DNA of 15,521 bases from contig JBDKGV010000070.1 in assembly GCA_039798005.1 (NCBI GenBank), positions 1 to 15,521 of the forward strand, written 5' to 3'. Shown piece by piece: positions 7,918-15,415 of the stretch; within the stretch, counting starts at the first letter, position 1, and every line of letters begins with the position of its first letter. Position numbers and translations under genes: made by a program. The notes under the pieces were generated by a model. It worked only from the letters and a program-made list of their open reading frames with translations, was not told the origin of the DNA and did not search any database. The stretch comes from JBDKGV01 sp039798005 (lineage in GTDB: Bacteria; Fibrobacterota; Fibrobacteria; UBA5070).

Positions 7918-8316
7918 TTACTTGATGGAGTACTTGTCTTTCAAGGCGTTGATCAATTGCGTTCGGTTCTTGACCGACGCGTTCACATAACGCTGGGAGG
8001 CCTTGTCATAGACCAGAAGCCGCATCACTTCCGTCTCGATGGACTCGCCCATCAACAGATTCGCGGTGCGGCGCAGATCAACCTCGGTGAAGCGACCGAA
8101 CTTGCGCTCGGCGGTTTCAAAGAGCTTGTACTGGCAGATGTCGTCGGGGACATTGCCTTTGCGCAAGGGGTCGAAGCATTGCTCGCGGTAATCCACGGCG
8201 ACCTTGCGGGCAACGGCGTCCATGTTGGCTGCGCCGTCCGTGCCCAACGTGACCGGGCCGGAGCCGGAGCAGGCGAACAGGAGGCAGAGAGGCAGAAAGA
8301 GAATGGAGAAGCGCAT
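7918..8316 (-). CDS. Small predicted lipoprotein, family not recognised
   Basis: The 132-residue protein has a lipoprotein signal peptide: MRFS, a hydrophobic core, and lipobox LFAC with lipidated C16 followed by Ser, which by E. coli rules favours outer-membrane sorting. The mature part is mostly charged and helical (VAVDYREQCF, ERKFGRFTEVDLRRTANLLM) and ends in a basic NALKDKYSIK tail. One further cysteine pair occurs (in EQCF and DICQ) and could form a disulfide. I do not recognise a family. ATG 8316 is chosen over an adjacent GTG at 8319, and no good Shine-Dalgarno sequence is seen. The stop lies 3 nt before the membrane Cas4-like gene, so this is the first gene of a three-gene unit and may be its envelope component. 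Confidence 0.8.
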   Translation of the reverse strand: MRFSILFLPLCLLFACSGSGPVTLGTDGAANMDAVARKVAVDYREQCFDPLRKGNVPDDICQYKLFETAERKFGRFTEVDLRRTANLLMGESIETEVMRLLVYDKASQRYVNASVKNRTQLINALKDKYSIK

Positions 8317-8335
8317 CACGTTTCAATGTAGCATG

Positions 8336-8355
8336 GAGCGGCGAAAATGCCGCTC
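8336..8355. other. Perfect 7-bp inverted repeat between histidine kinase and lipoprotein genes
   Basis: GAGCGGC (8336-8342) and GCCGCTC (8349-8355) form a perfect 7-bp stem with a 6-nt loop in the 76-bp gap between the histidine kinase stop and the lipoprotein start. No T-run follows on either strand, so it is not a canonical intrinsic terminator. It could attenuate read-through or act as an operator for the downstream three-gene unit. Confidence 0.4.
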
Positions 8356-8392
8356 GATCGTGGATGTTGCAACAAGTTCCTGTTGAATCCGT

Positions 8393-10084
8393 TCAACGGC
8401 GAACCAAGGCGCTTGCGCGCTTGGCCAGTTCGGGAAGACGGAAAGGTTTGGTCAGGCAGTCGTTCATGCCGGCGAGGAGCGTACGCTGGGCGGTTTCGGC
8501 GGAGGCGTCGGCCGTGAGCGCAAGAATGGGGACGTCCTTGCAGGGAATGTCCGATTTCGGGTCCCGGATCAGGCGAGCCACCTCGTAGCCATCGAGATAA
8601 GGCATGTGCAGATCGAGCAGGACCAGATCCCAGCCGCCCTGACGAAGCAATTCGACGGATTGGCGCCCGTCCTCGGCGACCTCGAATTGCGCACCGAGTT
8701 TGCGCAGGACTTGGCTGGCCAGCCGCACGTTCATGGGGGTGTCCTCGCACAGCAGAACCCTGAACCCGGCAAGGTCGGACTGGATCGATTGGCTTGGGGA
8801 GCCGCTGGCCAAGGGCAGCTTGGACAGGGCGAAGGGAAGGTGAAGCAGGAACGCCGTCCCCTGTCCAAGCACGCTCTCAACCGAGAGCGTGCCGCCGATG
8901 GTCTCGACCAGTTGGCGCGAGATCGCAAGGCCGAGGCCCGTGCCGTGCGCTTGTGTCGGTTGATTGTCTTCAAGGCGCGTATAGGGCTCGAAGATGATGG
9001 CAAGCTTGTCGGGAGGGATGCCGGGACCGGTGTCCTGAATCTTGCTGATCAGGTGGTTCTGGCCGGGATCCCAGCGGGTGTGGATCCGTACGAATCCGGT
9101 TTGGGTGTACCGGATGGCGTTGCCCGCCAGATTGATGAGGATCTGGACCCAACGGACGCGATCCCCCTCGATCACAGGGAGCTCACCGTCCATTTCCAGG
9201 CGCAATTCAAGGTTCTTGGAGGTGGCCAAGGGCGACAAGGTCAAGACGAGCTCCTCAAGCACGGATCGAGGAGAGAAGGCGACGCAATGCAAGGGGAGTT
9301 TGCCGTTTTCCATGCGCGACAAGTCCAGGACGTCGTTCACCAGATGCAGGAGATGATCGGAAGAGGTGCGGATCGCTGAAAGATTCTCGCGGACGATCGA
9401 GGGCTGGTCCTTGGATTCCAGACTGAGGAGCTCGGTGAATCCTGCAATGGCATTGAGCGGCGTGCGGAATTCATGGCTCATGTGGGAGAGGAATTGGCTT
9501 TTGGCCTGGCTGGCCGCGTGGGCACGGGAAAGGGCCAGATCGTGTTGCTGAAGCAGATAGCGCAATGCAAGCAGAGATGTCGAGATCGCTGCCAAGAAAT
9601 TGGATACGCGCGAGGCCACGGCAAGGTTTGCGGGGATCAGCGTATTGAGACGGGGCGTCCATGGAGTGAAGGCGACAAGCGCAAGGCCAACGGGGATCGA
9701 CAACAGCCAAAGGTTCTGGTTGGTGCCTTGGGGCAGGAACAGCATGATGCCCATGGCGAGAGGGATGTAGAAGACCCAAGTGATTCCGGTCCCGCTGAAC
9801 CCGTCGTCGAAGAAGATCACGGTGAGCCAAGTCAGTGCCAAGGCCAATTGGAAGGAGTCGGCCTTTTCCATCCGGGCCCGCACGTGGGCGATCAGAAACC
9901 CGACGACTTGGATGAACATCGGGAAGTAGGACGTGAAGGGAGCGCCCTGCACCGCAAGGATCATGGCAAGGATCAGTGCCGTGCAGCTGGCCAGCAACGA
10001 GACCTGAGCCACCAGACGGTGGACCGATCCTGAAACCTCCCGATGAGGAGGAAACAGCAAGTTGAAGCCAGACAGACCTGCCAT
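8393..10084 (-). CDS. Membrane-bound hybrid histidine kinase with C-terminal receiver domain
   Basis: The 563-residue inner-membrane sensor has an N-terminal region (about 25-175) with about six hydrophobic helices and little periplasmic sequence. A HisKA domain follows, with phosphoacceptor H204 in MSHEFRTPLN. The HATPase domain shows an N-box (NLAGNAIRYT, about 318-327), G1 DTGPGIP (351-357) and G2 GTGLGLAIS (381-389). A receiver domain (about 441-560) carries acidic pair E447/D448, phosphoacceptor D491 in LLDLHMP, T524 and K546 in TKPF. All catalytic residues are present. No DNA-binding output domain exists in the protein and no response regulator lies next to it, so phosphate probably passes to an Hpt or regulator elsewhere (inference). 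It follows uvrB with a 52-bp gap and may be cotranscribed. The signal is unknown. Confidence 0.92.
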   Translation of the reverse strand: MAGLSGFNLLFPPHREVSGSVHRLVAQVSLLASCTALILAMILAVQGAPFTSYFPMFIQVVGFLIAHVRARMEKADSFQLALALTWLTVIFFDDGFSGTGITWVFYIPLAMGIMLFLPQGTNQNLWLLSIPVGLALVAFTPWTPRLNTLIPANLAVASRVSNFLAAISTSLLALRYLLQQHDLALSRAHAASQAKSQFLSHMSHEFRTPLNAIAGFTELLSLESKDQPSIVRENLSAIRTSSDHLLHLVNDVLDLSRMENGKLPLHCVAFSPRSVLEELVLTLSPLATSKNLELRLEMDGELPVIEGDRVRWVQILINLAGNAIRYTQTGFVRIHTRWDPGQNHLISKIQDTGPGIPPDKLAIIFEPYTRLEDNQPTQAHGTGLGLAISRQLVETIGGTLSVESVLGQGTAFLLHLPFALSKLPLASGSPSQSIQSDLAGFRVLLCEDTPMNVRLASQVLRKLGAQFEVAEDGRQSVELLRQGGWDLVLLDLHMPYLDGYEVARLIRDPKSDIPCKDVPILALTADASAETAQRTLLAGMNDCLTKPFRLPELAKRASALVRR

Positions 10085-10085
10085 G

Positions 10086-10099
10086 CGGTAAAAGTACCG
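10086..10099 (-). promoter_or_regulatory. Short hairpin between putative Shine-Dalgarno sequence and histidine kinase start
   Basis: On the minus strand CGGTA-CTTT-TACCG forms a 5-bp stem that ends one base before the ATG at 10084. The only purine-rich stretch upstream is AAAGGGGA, some 18 nt from the ATG, too far for a normal Shine-Dalgarno sequence unless this hairpin folds and shortens the distance. It could tune translation of the kinase, but a 5-bp stem may also arise by chance. Confidence 0.25.
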
Positions 10100-10136
10100 T
10101 ATTCCCCTTTGCCATGACGAACGGGATGTCGGAAAT

Positions 10137-12212
10137 CTATCCGCCCAAGACCTTCAAACGGTCGCGCAGGCGGGCTGCGCGTTCGAAATCCAGTTCCGAT
10201 GCGGCCTCCATCATCCGCAGCCGCAGGGTTTCGACATCGTCCCATGCCTCGCCATCGTTGCCCAAGGCGATGCGCTCCACCGGTTCGGCCTTGGCGCGCA
10301 GGGTGGGTTGGCTTTTGGTGGGCTTGCCTCGGGTGCGCTTGGGTTTCGGGGCTTCCTCGGCGGCCGCCAGCATCGCGGCATCGCCTTCTTCACTTCCCAT
10401 GGCCAACCGGTCGTGGATCTTGCGCTTGGTGGAGGTCGGTGTGATCCCGTGCTCCAGGTTGTAGGTTTCCTGCACCTTGCGGCGGCGCGCGGTCTCGTCC
10501 ATGCACGCACGCATGGAATCGGTGATGCGGTCGGCGTAGAAGATGACCTTGCCGTTCTGGTTTCGGCTGGCGCGCCCGGAGGTCTGGATCAAGGATGTGG
10601 TGCTGCGCAGGAACCCTTCCTTGTCTGCGTCCAGGATGGCCACCAGCGACACCTCAGGAAGATCGAGACCTTCGCGCAGCAAATTGATGCCCACCAGGAC
10701 GTCGAAGTCCCCCTCACGCAAGCCTCGGATCAGCTCGGAGCGTTCCATGGTGGTGACTTCGCTGTGCAGCCACCGCACCGGCACACCGTTCTTGGAGAGA
10801 TAGTCGGTGAGATCCTCGGCCATGCGCTTGGTCAGGGTGGTGACCAGCACGCGCTCGTTTTTGGCGCGGCGCTGGCGGATCTCCTCCATCAGGTCGTCGA
10901 TCTGCCCTGCGATGGGACGCACGTCGATGACGGGATCCAGGAGCCCGGTCGGTCGAACGACAAGTTCCGTCACTTCGCCATTGGCGCGGGCGACCTCGTA
11001 CTTGGCCGGAGTCGCGCTCACGAAGAGGGTCTGCGGCATCCTTGACTCGAACTCCTGGAAGTTCAGCGGGCGGTTGTCCAGGGCGCAGGGCAGGCGGAAG
11101 CCGTAGTCGACCAGCATGGTCTTGCGGGAACGGTCACCGGCGAACATGCCTCCGATCTGCGGGACCGACACGTGGGACTCGTCGATGACAAGCAAAAACG
11201 GTTGATCGAAGAAGTCGATCAAAGTGCTCGGGGGTGATCCTTTCGGGCGTCCTTCCAGGATGCGGGAGTAGTTCTCCACGCCGCTGCAGTAGCCGGTCTC
11301 GGTGAGCATCTCCAGGTCGTAGAGGGTGCGGCTCTTGAGCCGCTCGTACTCGACGAGCTTGCCTTCGCGGGAGAACAGGGCCAACTGGTCCTCCAGCTCC
11401 TGGCGCATCTCGGAGAGCGCCCGTTCCATGCCTTCGCTTTCCGTCTGGTAGTGGCGGGCGGGGAAGAGGGCGGCCACCGGCGGCTCGTCGATGAGCTTGC
11501 CCGTGAGCGGCTCGACCCAGCGCAGGCGCTCGATCTCGTCGCCCAGGAACTCCACCCGCAGCACGCGGTCATCGTAGGCGGGCTGCACTTCCACCACGTC
11601 GCCTCGCACCCGGAAGTGGCCGCGCTTGGTCTGGAAGTCGTTGCGCACATACTGCATGTCCACCAGTTGGCGCAGGAAGACGTCGCGCTCCAGCTCCTGT
11701 CCGGGCAGCAGTTCGATGGCCTTGCGCAGGTACTCGGCGGGTGATCCGAGGCCGTAGATGCACGAGACGGTGGCCACCACCACGATGTCCTTGCGCGTCA
11801 GGAGCGAGGTCGTGGCCCGCAGCCGCAGCTTGTCGATCTCCTCGTTCGTGGAGGAGTCCTTCTCGATGTAGGTGTCGGTGGTGGGGATGTAGGCTTCGGG
11901 CTGGTAGTAGTCGTAGTACGATACGAAGTACTCGACGGCGTTCTTGGGGAAGAAACCCTTGAACTCCTGGTAGAGCTGCGCGGCGAGAGTCTTGTTGTGC
12001 GAGAGCACCAGCGTCGGCAAGCCCAGTTGCTGGATGACGTTGGCCACGGTGAAGGTCTTGCCCGAACCGGTGACGCCCAGAACCACCTGATCGGAGACGC
12101 CCTGACGGAAATTGTCCACGAGCTTCTGGATGGCGGCGGGCTGGTCGCCGGCCGGCTGGTAGTCCGAGACCAGCTCAAAAGGGCGCTCGATGGGTTGGAT
12201 GAAGCCTTCCAT
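10137..12212 (-). CDS. uvrB: Excinuclease ABC subunit B
   Basis: Damage-verification subunit of nucleotide excision repair; it is loaded by UvrA and recruits UvrC. The 691-residue protein has the expected order: Walker A GVTGSGKT (46-53), the damage-probing beta-hairpin region around YYDYYQPEAYIP (about 99-110), DESH (344-347), SATP in the helicase core, a second helicase domain with INLLREGLDLPEVS and QTSGRASRN, and a C-terminal UVR motif (about 655-688, ELDFERAARLRDRLK) that contacts UvrC. It is slightly longer than the usual roughly 670 residues because of a Lys/Pro/Ala-rich linker (about 612-645) before the UVR motif. ATG 12212 is preceded closely by AGGGGG. A LexA-like half-match lies just upstream (12228-12241). 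uvrA and uvrC are not in the window. Confidence 0.98.
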   Translation of the reverse strand: MEGFIQPIERPFELVSDYQPAGDQPAAIQKLVDNFRQGVSDQVVLGVTGSGKTFTVANVIQQLGLPTLVLSHNKTLAAQLYQEFKGFFPKNAVEYFVSYYDYYQPEAYIPTTDTYIEKDSSTNEEIDKLRLRATTSLLTRKDIVVVATVSCIYGLGSPAEYLRKAIELLPGQELERDVFLRQLVDMQYVRNDFQTKRGHFRVRGDVVEVQPAYDDRVLRVEFLGDEIERLRWVEPLTGKLIDEPPVAALFPARHYQTESEGMERALSEMRQELEDQLALFSREGKLVEYERLKSRTLYDLEMLTETGYCSGVENYSRILEGRPKGSPPSTLIDFFDQPFLLVIDESHVSVPQIGGMFAGDRSRKTMLVDYGFRLPCALDNRPLNFQEFESRMPQTLFVSATPAKYEVARANGEVTELVVRPTGLLDPVIDVRPIAGQIDDLMEEIRQRRAKNERVLVTTLTKRMAEDLTDYLSKNGVPVRWLHSEVTTMERSELIRGLREGDFDVLVGINLLREGLDLPEVSLVAILDADKEGFLRSTTSLIQTSGRASRNQNGKVIFYADRITDSMRACMDETARRRKVQETYNLEHGITPTSTKRKIHDRLAMGSEEGDAAMLAAAEEAPKPKRTRGKPTKSQPTLRAKAEPVERIALGNDGEAWDDVETLRLRMMEAASELDFERAARLRDRLKVLGG

Positions 12213-12227
12213 GCCCCCTAAAGTAAC

Positions 12228-12241
12228 TGCTCAATCGTTTA
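12228..12241. promoter_or_regulatory. Possible weak LexA-type operator upstream of uvrB
   Basis: The top-strand sequence TGCTC-AATC-GTTTA lies 16 bp upstream of the uvrB ATG. As I recall it, the Fibrobacter succinogenes LexA box is TGCNC-N4-GTGCA; this site keeps seven of the nine fixed bases. uvrB is an SOS gene in many bacteria, which makes the position sensible, but the right half-site is imperfect and no other copy is available here for comparison. Confidence 0.25.
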
Positions 12242-12301
12242 GGTTCCAGTCCGCGCTGCAGCTTGACTGCGGGAGGTCTCACCGACTCGATGGAAAGGGC
12301 T

Positions 12302-12949
12302 TCAAGGAAGCCGGCAGTTGGCCTTCATCTTGCCTTGTGCGATCGCATAGTTGCTGTGCTTGCTTCCGTCCGGTACGGAGTAGCGCAGGCTCAGTCCGTA
12401 GAAATTGCCTCGATCGTCCTTCAATTGGAGGAGAGCCAGCCCATGAGCTTGGCCGAGGTCGAGATCGAGATACTCGGATTCCGGTGCGTCGGGAGCATGG
12501 CCCGGCTTGAAACCTTCCTTGAGAACCTTCTGGATCGAGTTGGCATCGACGATGCCGAAGGGGCGGAATTCGATGCTGGTAGTGCCACGCGGATACCGTC
12601 GTTTGCTCATCCTCGGCTGCCGGATGGGTTCGCGGAAAGCGAGGTCCACGCCGCCGAACAGATCGGTGTGCGCATCGGAGCGAAAGCGCGTCCTCATTCC
12701 CATGTCGTCCCAGTAGTAGGTCTTGACGGGGGCGTGTCCGGGGTTGCCGGGCCAAGGGGTGATGAAGGAGTCGGAAGGAGCTCCAAAAAGTCGGGTGAAC
12801 TCGGGCAGTCCCATGCCCAGAGGCACGGGGGTTCCCTTGTAGGTCACTTGGCAACGGTCAATGACCCAGTCGGCGGCCTGAACATGCTCACCCAAGGTCA
12901 AGAGGGCGAGGCAGGCCAGAAGGATTGGTCGTGCCACGGATGCGATCAT
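12302..12949 (-). CDS. Secreted protein, paralogue of the gene upstream; family not recognised
   Basis: The 215-residue protein has a Sec signal peptide (about 1-25, cleavage after HVQA) and one domain. It aligns by eye over its whole mature length with the gene at 12946-13800: ADWVID-C-VTYKG near the start, an EF..(L/I)FGA.SDS segment, SD.H.DLFGGV, SIE..P.G.VD.NS.Q, and a closing C-x-P. C33 and C212 bracket the domain in both copies and could form a disulfide. No catalytic motif is apparent. Its ATG overlaps the upstream stop (ATGA, 12946-12949), and AAGGAG (12960-12955) within the upstream gene's last codons is its ribosome binding site. It is the last gene of the lipoprotein/paralogue unit, 89 bp before uvrB. 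Probably periplasmic; function unknown. Confidence 0.82.
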   Translation of the reverse strand: MIASVARPILLACLALLTLGEHVQAADWVIDRCQVTYKGTPVPLGMGLPEFTRLFGAPSDSFITPWPGNPGHAPVKTYYWDDMGMRTRFRSDAHTDLFGGVDLAFREPIRQPRMSKRRYPRGTTSIEFRPFGIVDANSIQKVLKEGFKPGHAPDAPESEYLDLDLGQAHGLALLQLKDDRGNFYGLSLRYSVPDGSKHSNYAIAQGKMKANCRLP

Positions 12950-13800
12950 GGTTTCTCCTTGCGTGGGAATTTGGCGAAATCCTTCGCAGATTCCATGAGG
13001 CTCCTGCCCGAATCCTCAGGAAGCAACGACTTCAAGGTCTTTCCAGCCCTTTGGACACCGATGCGCTTCAGGTTTCGCAGCGCTCCAAGGCCGGGTGGTA
13101 TGAGCCTTTTTCGGCTCGTATCCGTGGAGTGCTTCGGAGTGCCCTTGCCAGGGGAACGACAGGCATTGCCGTGTTGGGCAAGCAGTTCCGGATAGGTCAT
13201 CACATTGGCGGAATCCGGGGTCATGAAGTGGATGCTGAATCCGATGAATTCTCCGCGCATGGCTCGGAGTGGCAGGATCGAGAGCCAATATCCGTTGTCC
13301 ATGTCCAGTTCGAGAAAGGACGGTTCATCGCCTTGGAGGGCGTAGCTGTGGTGAAATCCCTTGCTGAGGATCGATTGGACCGAATTCGAGTCGACCAGTC
13401 CGTAGGGCTTGATTTCGATGGAGCTCCGACCGCTGGGGCGTTCTGGAGTGGACTTTGTCGACCTGTCGTAATGGTCCCGGAAGTAGATCGTGACTCCACC
13501 GAACAGATCGGAATGCCGATCCGACCAGATTTCGGTATTCAGTCCCAATCGGTTCCATGCATAGATCCGAATGGGCCTGTGGCCGGTCCACGGCTTGATG
13601 AGGGAGTCGGAAGCGGCGCCGAAGATCTCCACGAATTCCCGGGGGCCTTGGCCGAAGGGAACGAGATGGCCCTTGTAGGTCACGCGGCAGTCGTCGATCA
13701 CCCAGTCGGCAGAGGATTTCGAGGTCTCCCTTGACGCTGGCAGTTGGGCGCAACAGATGCAGGCCAAGGATGCGACGATGGAGAGAATGGCGCGACCCAC
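12946..13800 (-). CDS. Secreted protein, longer paralogue with basic C-terminal extension
   Basis: The 284-residue protein shares the C38-to-C214 domain with its neighbour at 12302-12949 and then carries about 70 extra Lys/Arg/Pro-rich residues (about 216-284) that the shorter copy lacks. GTG 13800 is preferred: it gives a clean signal peptide (GRAILSIVASLACICCAQLPAS) and lies 7 nt after the upstream lipoprotein stop. The frame stays open to 13875, but that start would overlap the lipoprotein gene and put about 25 polar residues before the hydrophobic core. Cysteines at 14, 16 and 17 sit in the signal region, so lipidation is possible, though no canonical lipobox is clear. No family is recognised. 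The tandem arrangement points to local duplication. Confidence 0.78.
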   Translation of the reverse strand: MGRAILSIVASLACICCAQLPASRETSKSSADWVIDDCRVTYKGHLVPFGQGPREFVEIFGAASDSLIKPWTGHRPIRIYAWNRLGLNTEIWSDRHSDLFGGVTIYFRDHYDRSTKSTPERPSGRSSIEIKPYGLVDSNSVQSILSKGFHHSYALQGDEPSFLELDMDNGYWLSILPLRAMRGEFIGFSIHFMTPDSANVMTYPELLAQHGNACRSPGKGTPKHSTDTSRKRLIPPGLGALRNLKRIGVQRAGKTLKSLLPEDSGRSLMESAKDFAKFPRKEKP

Positions 13801-13807
13801 GGGAAGG

Positions 13808-15415
13808 TCAGCGCAAGCGCTGGAAGACGATCGGCTCCGAATTGCTCTTGGGGGCCATGATGTTGTACTCGGCATTGATCCAGTCCGCAGAGCGGGGGAC
13901 CGTGCTCAGACGCACTTCCTTCACCAAGCCTTTGAATCCCACTCCGGCGGAGTCGGAACCGCCCAGGACCAAGGTTCCGTTCATCTTCAGGCCCGTGGCG
14001 TTGAGGGCTGTCGCAATGTCACCCCATGGCTTGCCGTTGAGGTAGAGCTGCATCGCGTCGCGCTTCCTGTCGTAGGTCACGGCGATTTGAAGCCATTCAC
14101 CGGGTGCGGAGACCGTGGGGAACTGTGAAACCTTGGCTCCGTTGCCATTCGGGTAGTGGGCTTCGATCCAAGTGGAGAATGGGCCCATGCGCAATGAGAA
14201 CGGGGATACGGTCGCATCCGAAGGGATCTGCCGCAAGATGGGGGCACTGGCGCGTTGCCCGGTGTCCGGGAGGACCCAGAGAGACACGGTGAACCCGGAG
14301 TCGGTCTGATCGGGAAGACCCGGGAAGACCAGCGTATTCATGCCGTTGGAGGACCAGCCATCCACGCCCGCTTGGCTCCCCGTGGCGGTGCGACGGTACG
14401 GGGTCACATCCTTGAGATTTTGGCGCAGGTGCCAAGTTCCCCACCAGCCATCGGCGGTGTCGAAGATCTGCCCGACGGATGACTGGGGGCTTCCGCCCCA
14501 GTACATCTGGACCATCTGGTGATCTTGCAGGCCTTTGAGGGTGTCCAAACGCAACCAAAGGCGGGCTTTCCGGGTGGTGGCGTCCCAGCTTTCAATCTCG
14601 TAGGGAAGGGTCGCCCCGGAAGGCGACACGAACTTCATGGCCAACGGAGAGGCGCCGGAGAATTCGAAATTGTCCTGATTCAGGTCGAGAGGAATCGCGA
14701 AGCCGGCGAAGGTGCTTTGCACATTGGCATTGGAGACATTGGTGTTGATCGAGATGACCGACGCGTGACGGAACGCAGCCGGGTCGCTTGAGCTTCCCCA
14801 GTAGTCGAAGGAAAGAAGTGTTGCCGTCGTGCCCGTTTCCGCCCGGAAGGTGCCGTCGCCGAGGCGCTTGCCGTTCTTCCAAGCACGGAAGGAGTAGGTG
14901 CCTTGGGGCAAGCTGTCGAATTGGACCGAGCCGAAGAGGTTGACGGTGGCCTTGCGATCCACTCCGAACAACGTCAACTCGCATCCGGCGAGGCGCATGT
15001 CCGTGAAGCGGGGCGTTCCGGCCTGGATCAGCTTGAATTGGCCACCGAAGGGGCGCTCGGGCAGGGCGGATTGATGGGCGAGACGACGGATGTCCCGCTG
15101 GCGCAGTTCCACGGTGTAGTTGCCGCGCACGAGCCCGTCGATGTCGACATGCCCTTCGGCATCCGAAACCGTATCGAGTCGAGTGCGCAAGGTCCCGACC
15201 AAGGAATCGCCCCAGCGCCCGGCCATGGAATCGCTGGGACGGATATGGACAAGAACATCGGCTGCTGGCGTGCCATCCTGGTTGATCACAAGGAATGTGA
15301 AGCCGTTGGTGGTTTCGGAGCCGTTGCCACCGCGTGCGATCGGCGACTGCACGGGATCTTGGCCGCATCCGGTGAGGATGGCCCCGAGGGCAAGCGTCAG
15401 CAGGGAGGGTTTCAT
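13808..15415 (-). CDS. Lipoprotein with DUF2341-like and LamG/concanavalin-like domains
   Basis: The 535-residue protein has a lipoprotein signal peptide with lipobox LTGC (C17). Residues about 37-106 and 146-200 look like carboxypeptidase-regulatory or SpaA-type beta-sandwiches (for example DGLVRGNYTVEL, DSLPQGTYSFRAW). Residues about 230-310 match the DUF2341 pattern, with FAIPLDLNQDNFEF, LPYEIESWD and VQMYWGG. Residues about 322-515 form a LamG-like jelly roll with FTVSLWVLPD, WLQIAVTYDR, MQLYLNGKPWG and GLVKEVRLS. Such domains usually bind carbohydrate or other surface ligands, so this is probably an outer-membrane surface lipoprotein. DUF2341/LamG lipoproteins are very frequent in Fibrobacterota. 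ATG 15415 follows GGAG within GGAGCAAGG and overlaps the upstream stop as ATGA. The basic end QRLR is followed within 7 nt by the next gene. Confidence 0.9.
   Translation of the reverse strand: MKPSLLTLALGAILTGCGQDPVQSPIARGGNGSETTNGFTFLVINQDGTPAADVLVHIRPSDSMAGRWGDSLVGTLRTRLDTVSDAEGHVDIDGLVRGNYTVELRQRDIRRLAHQSALPERPFGGQFKLIQAGTPRFTDMRLAGCELTLFGVDRKATVNLFGSVQFDSLPQGTYSFRAWKNGKRLGDGTFRAETGTTATLLSFDYWGSSSDPAAFRHASVISINTNVSNANVQSTFAGFAIPLDLNQDNFEFSGASPLAMKFVSPSGATLPYEIESWDATTRKARLWLRLDTLKGLQDHQMVQMYWGGSPQSSVGQIFDTADGWWGTWHLRQNLKDVTPYRRTATGSQAGVDGWSSNGMNTLVFPGLPDQTDSGFTVSLWVLPDTGQRASAPILRQIPSDATVSPFSLRMGPFSTWIEAHYPNGNGAKVSQFPTVSAPGEWLQIAVTYDRKRDAMQLYLNGKPWGDIATALNATGLKMNGTLVLGGSDSAGVGFKGLVKEVRLSTVPRSADWINAEYNIMAPKSNSEPIVFQRLR

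Noticed and set aside
7570..8331. Plus-strand open frame (253 codons) covering the junction of the lipoprotein and membrane protein genes
   Set aside because: The opposite strand carries a lipobox, membrane helices and tight gene spacing; this frame's protein is featureless.
12263..13734. Plus-strand open frames (12263-13195 and 12925-13734) opposite the secreted paralogues
   Set aside because: The minus-strand frames have signal peptides, an ATGA overlap with a ribosome binding site, and clear mutual similarity; the plus frames have none of these.
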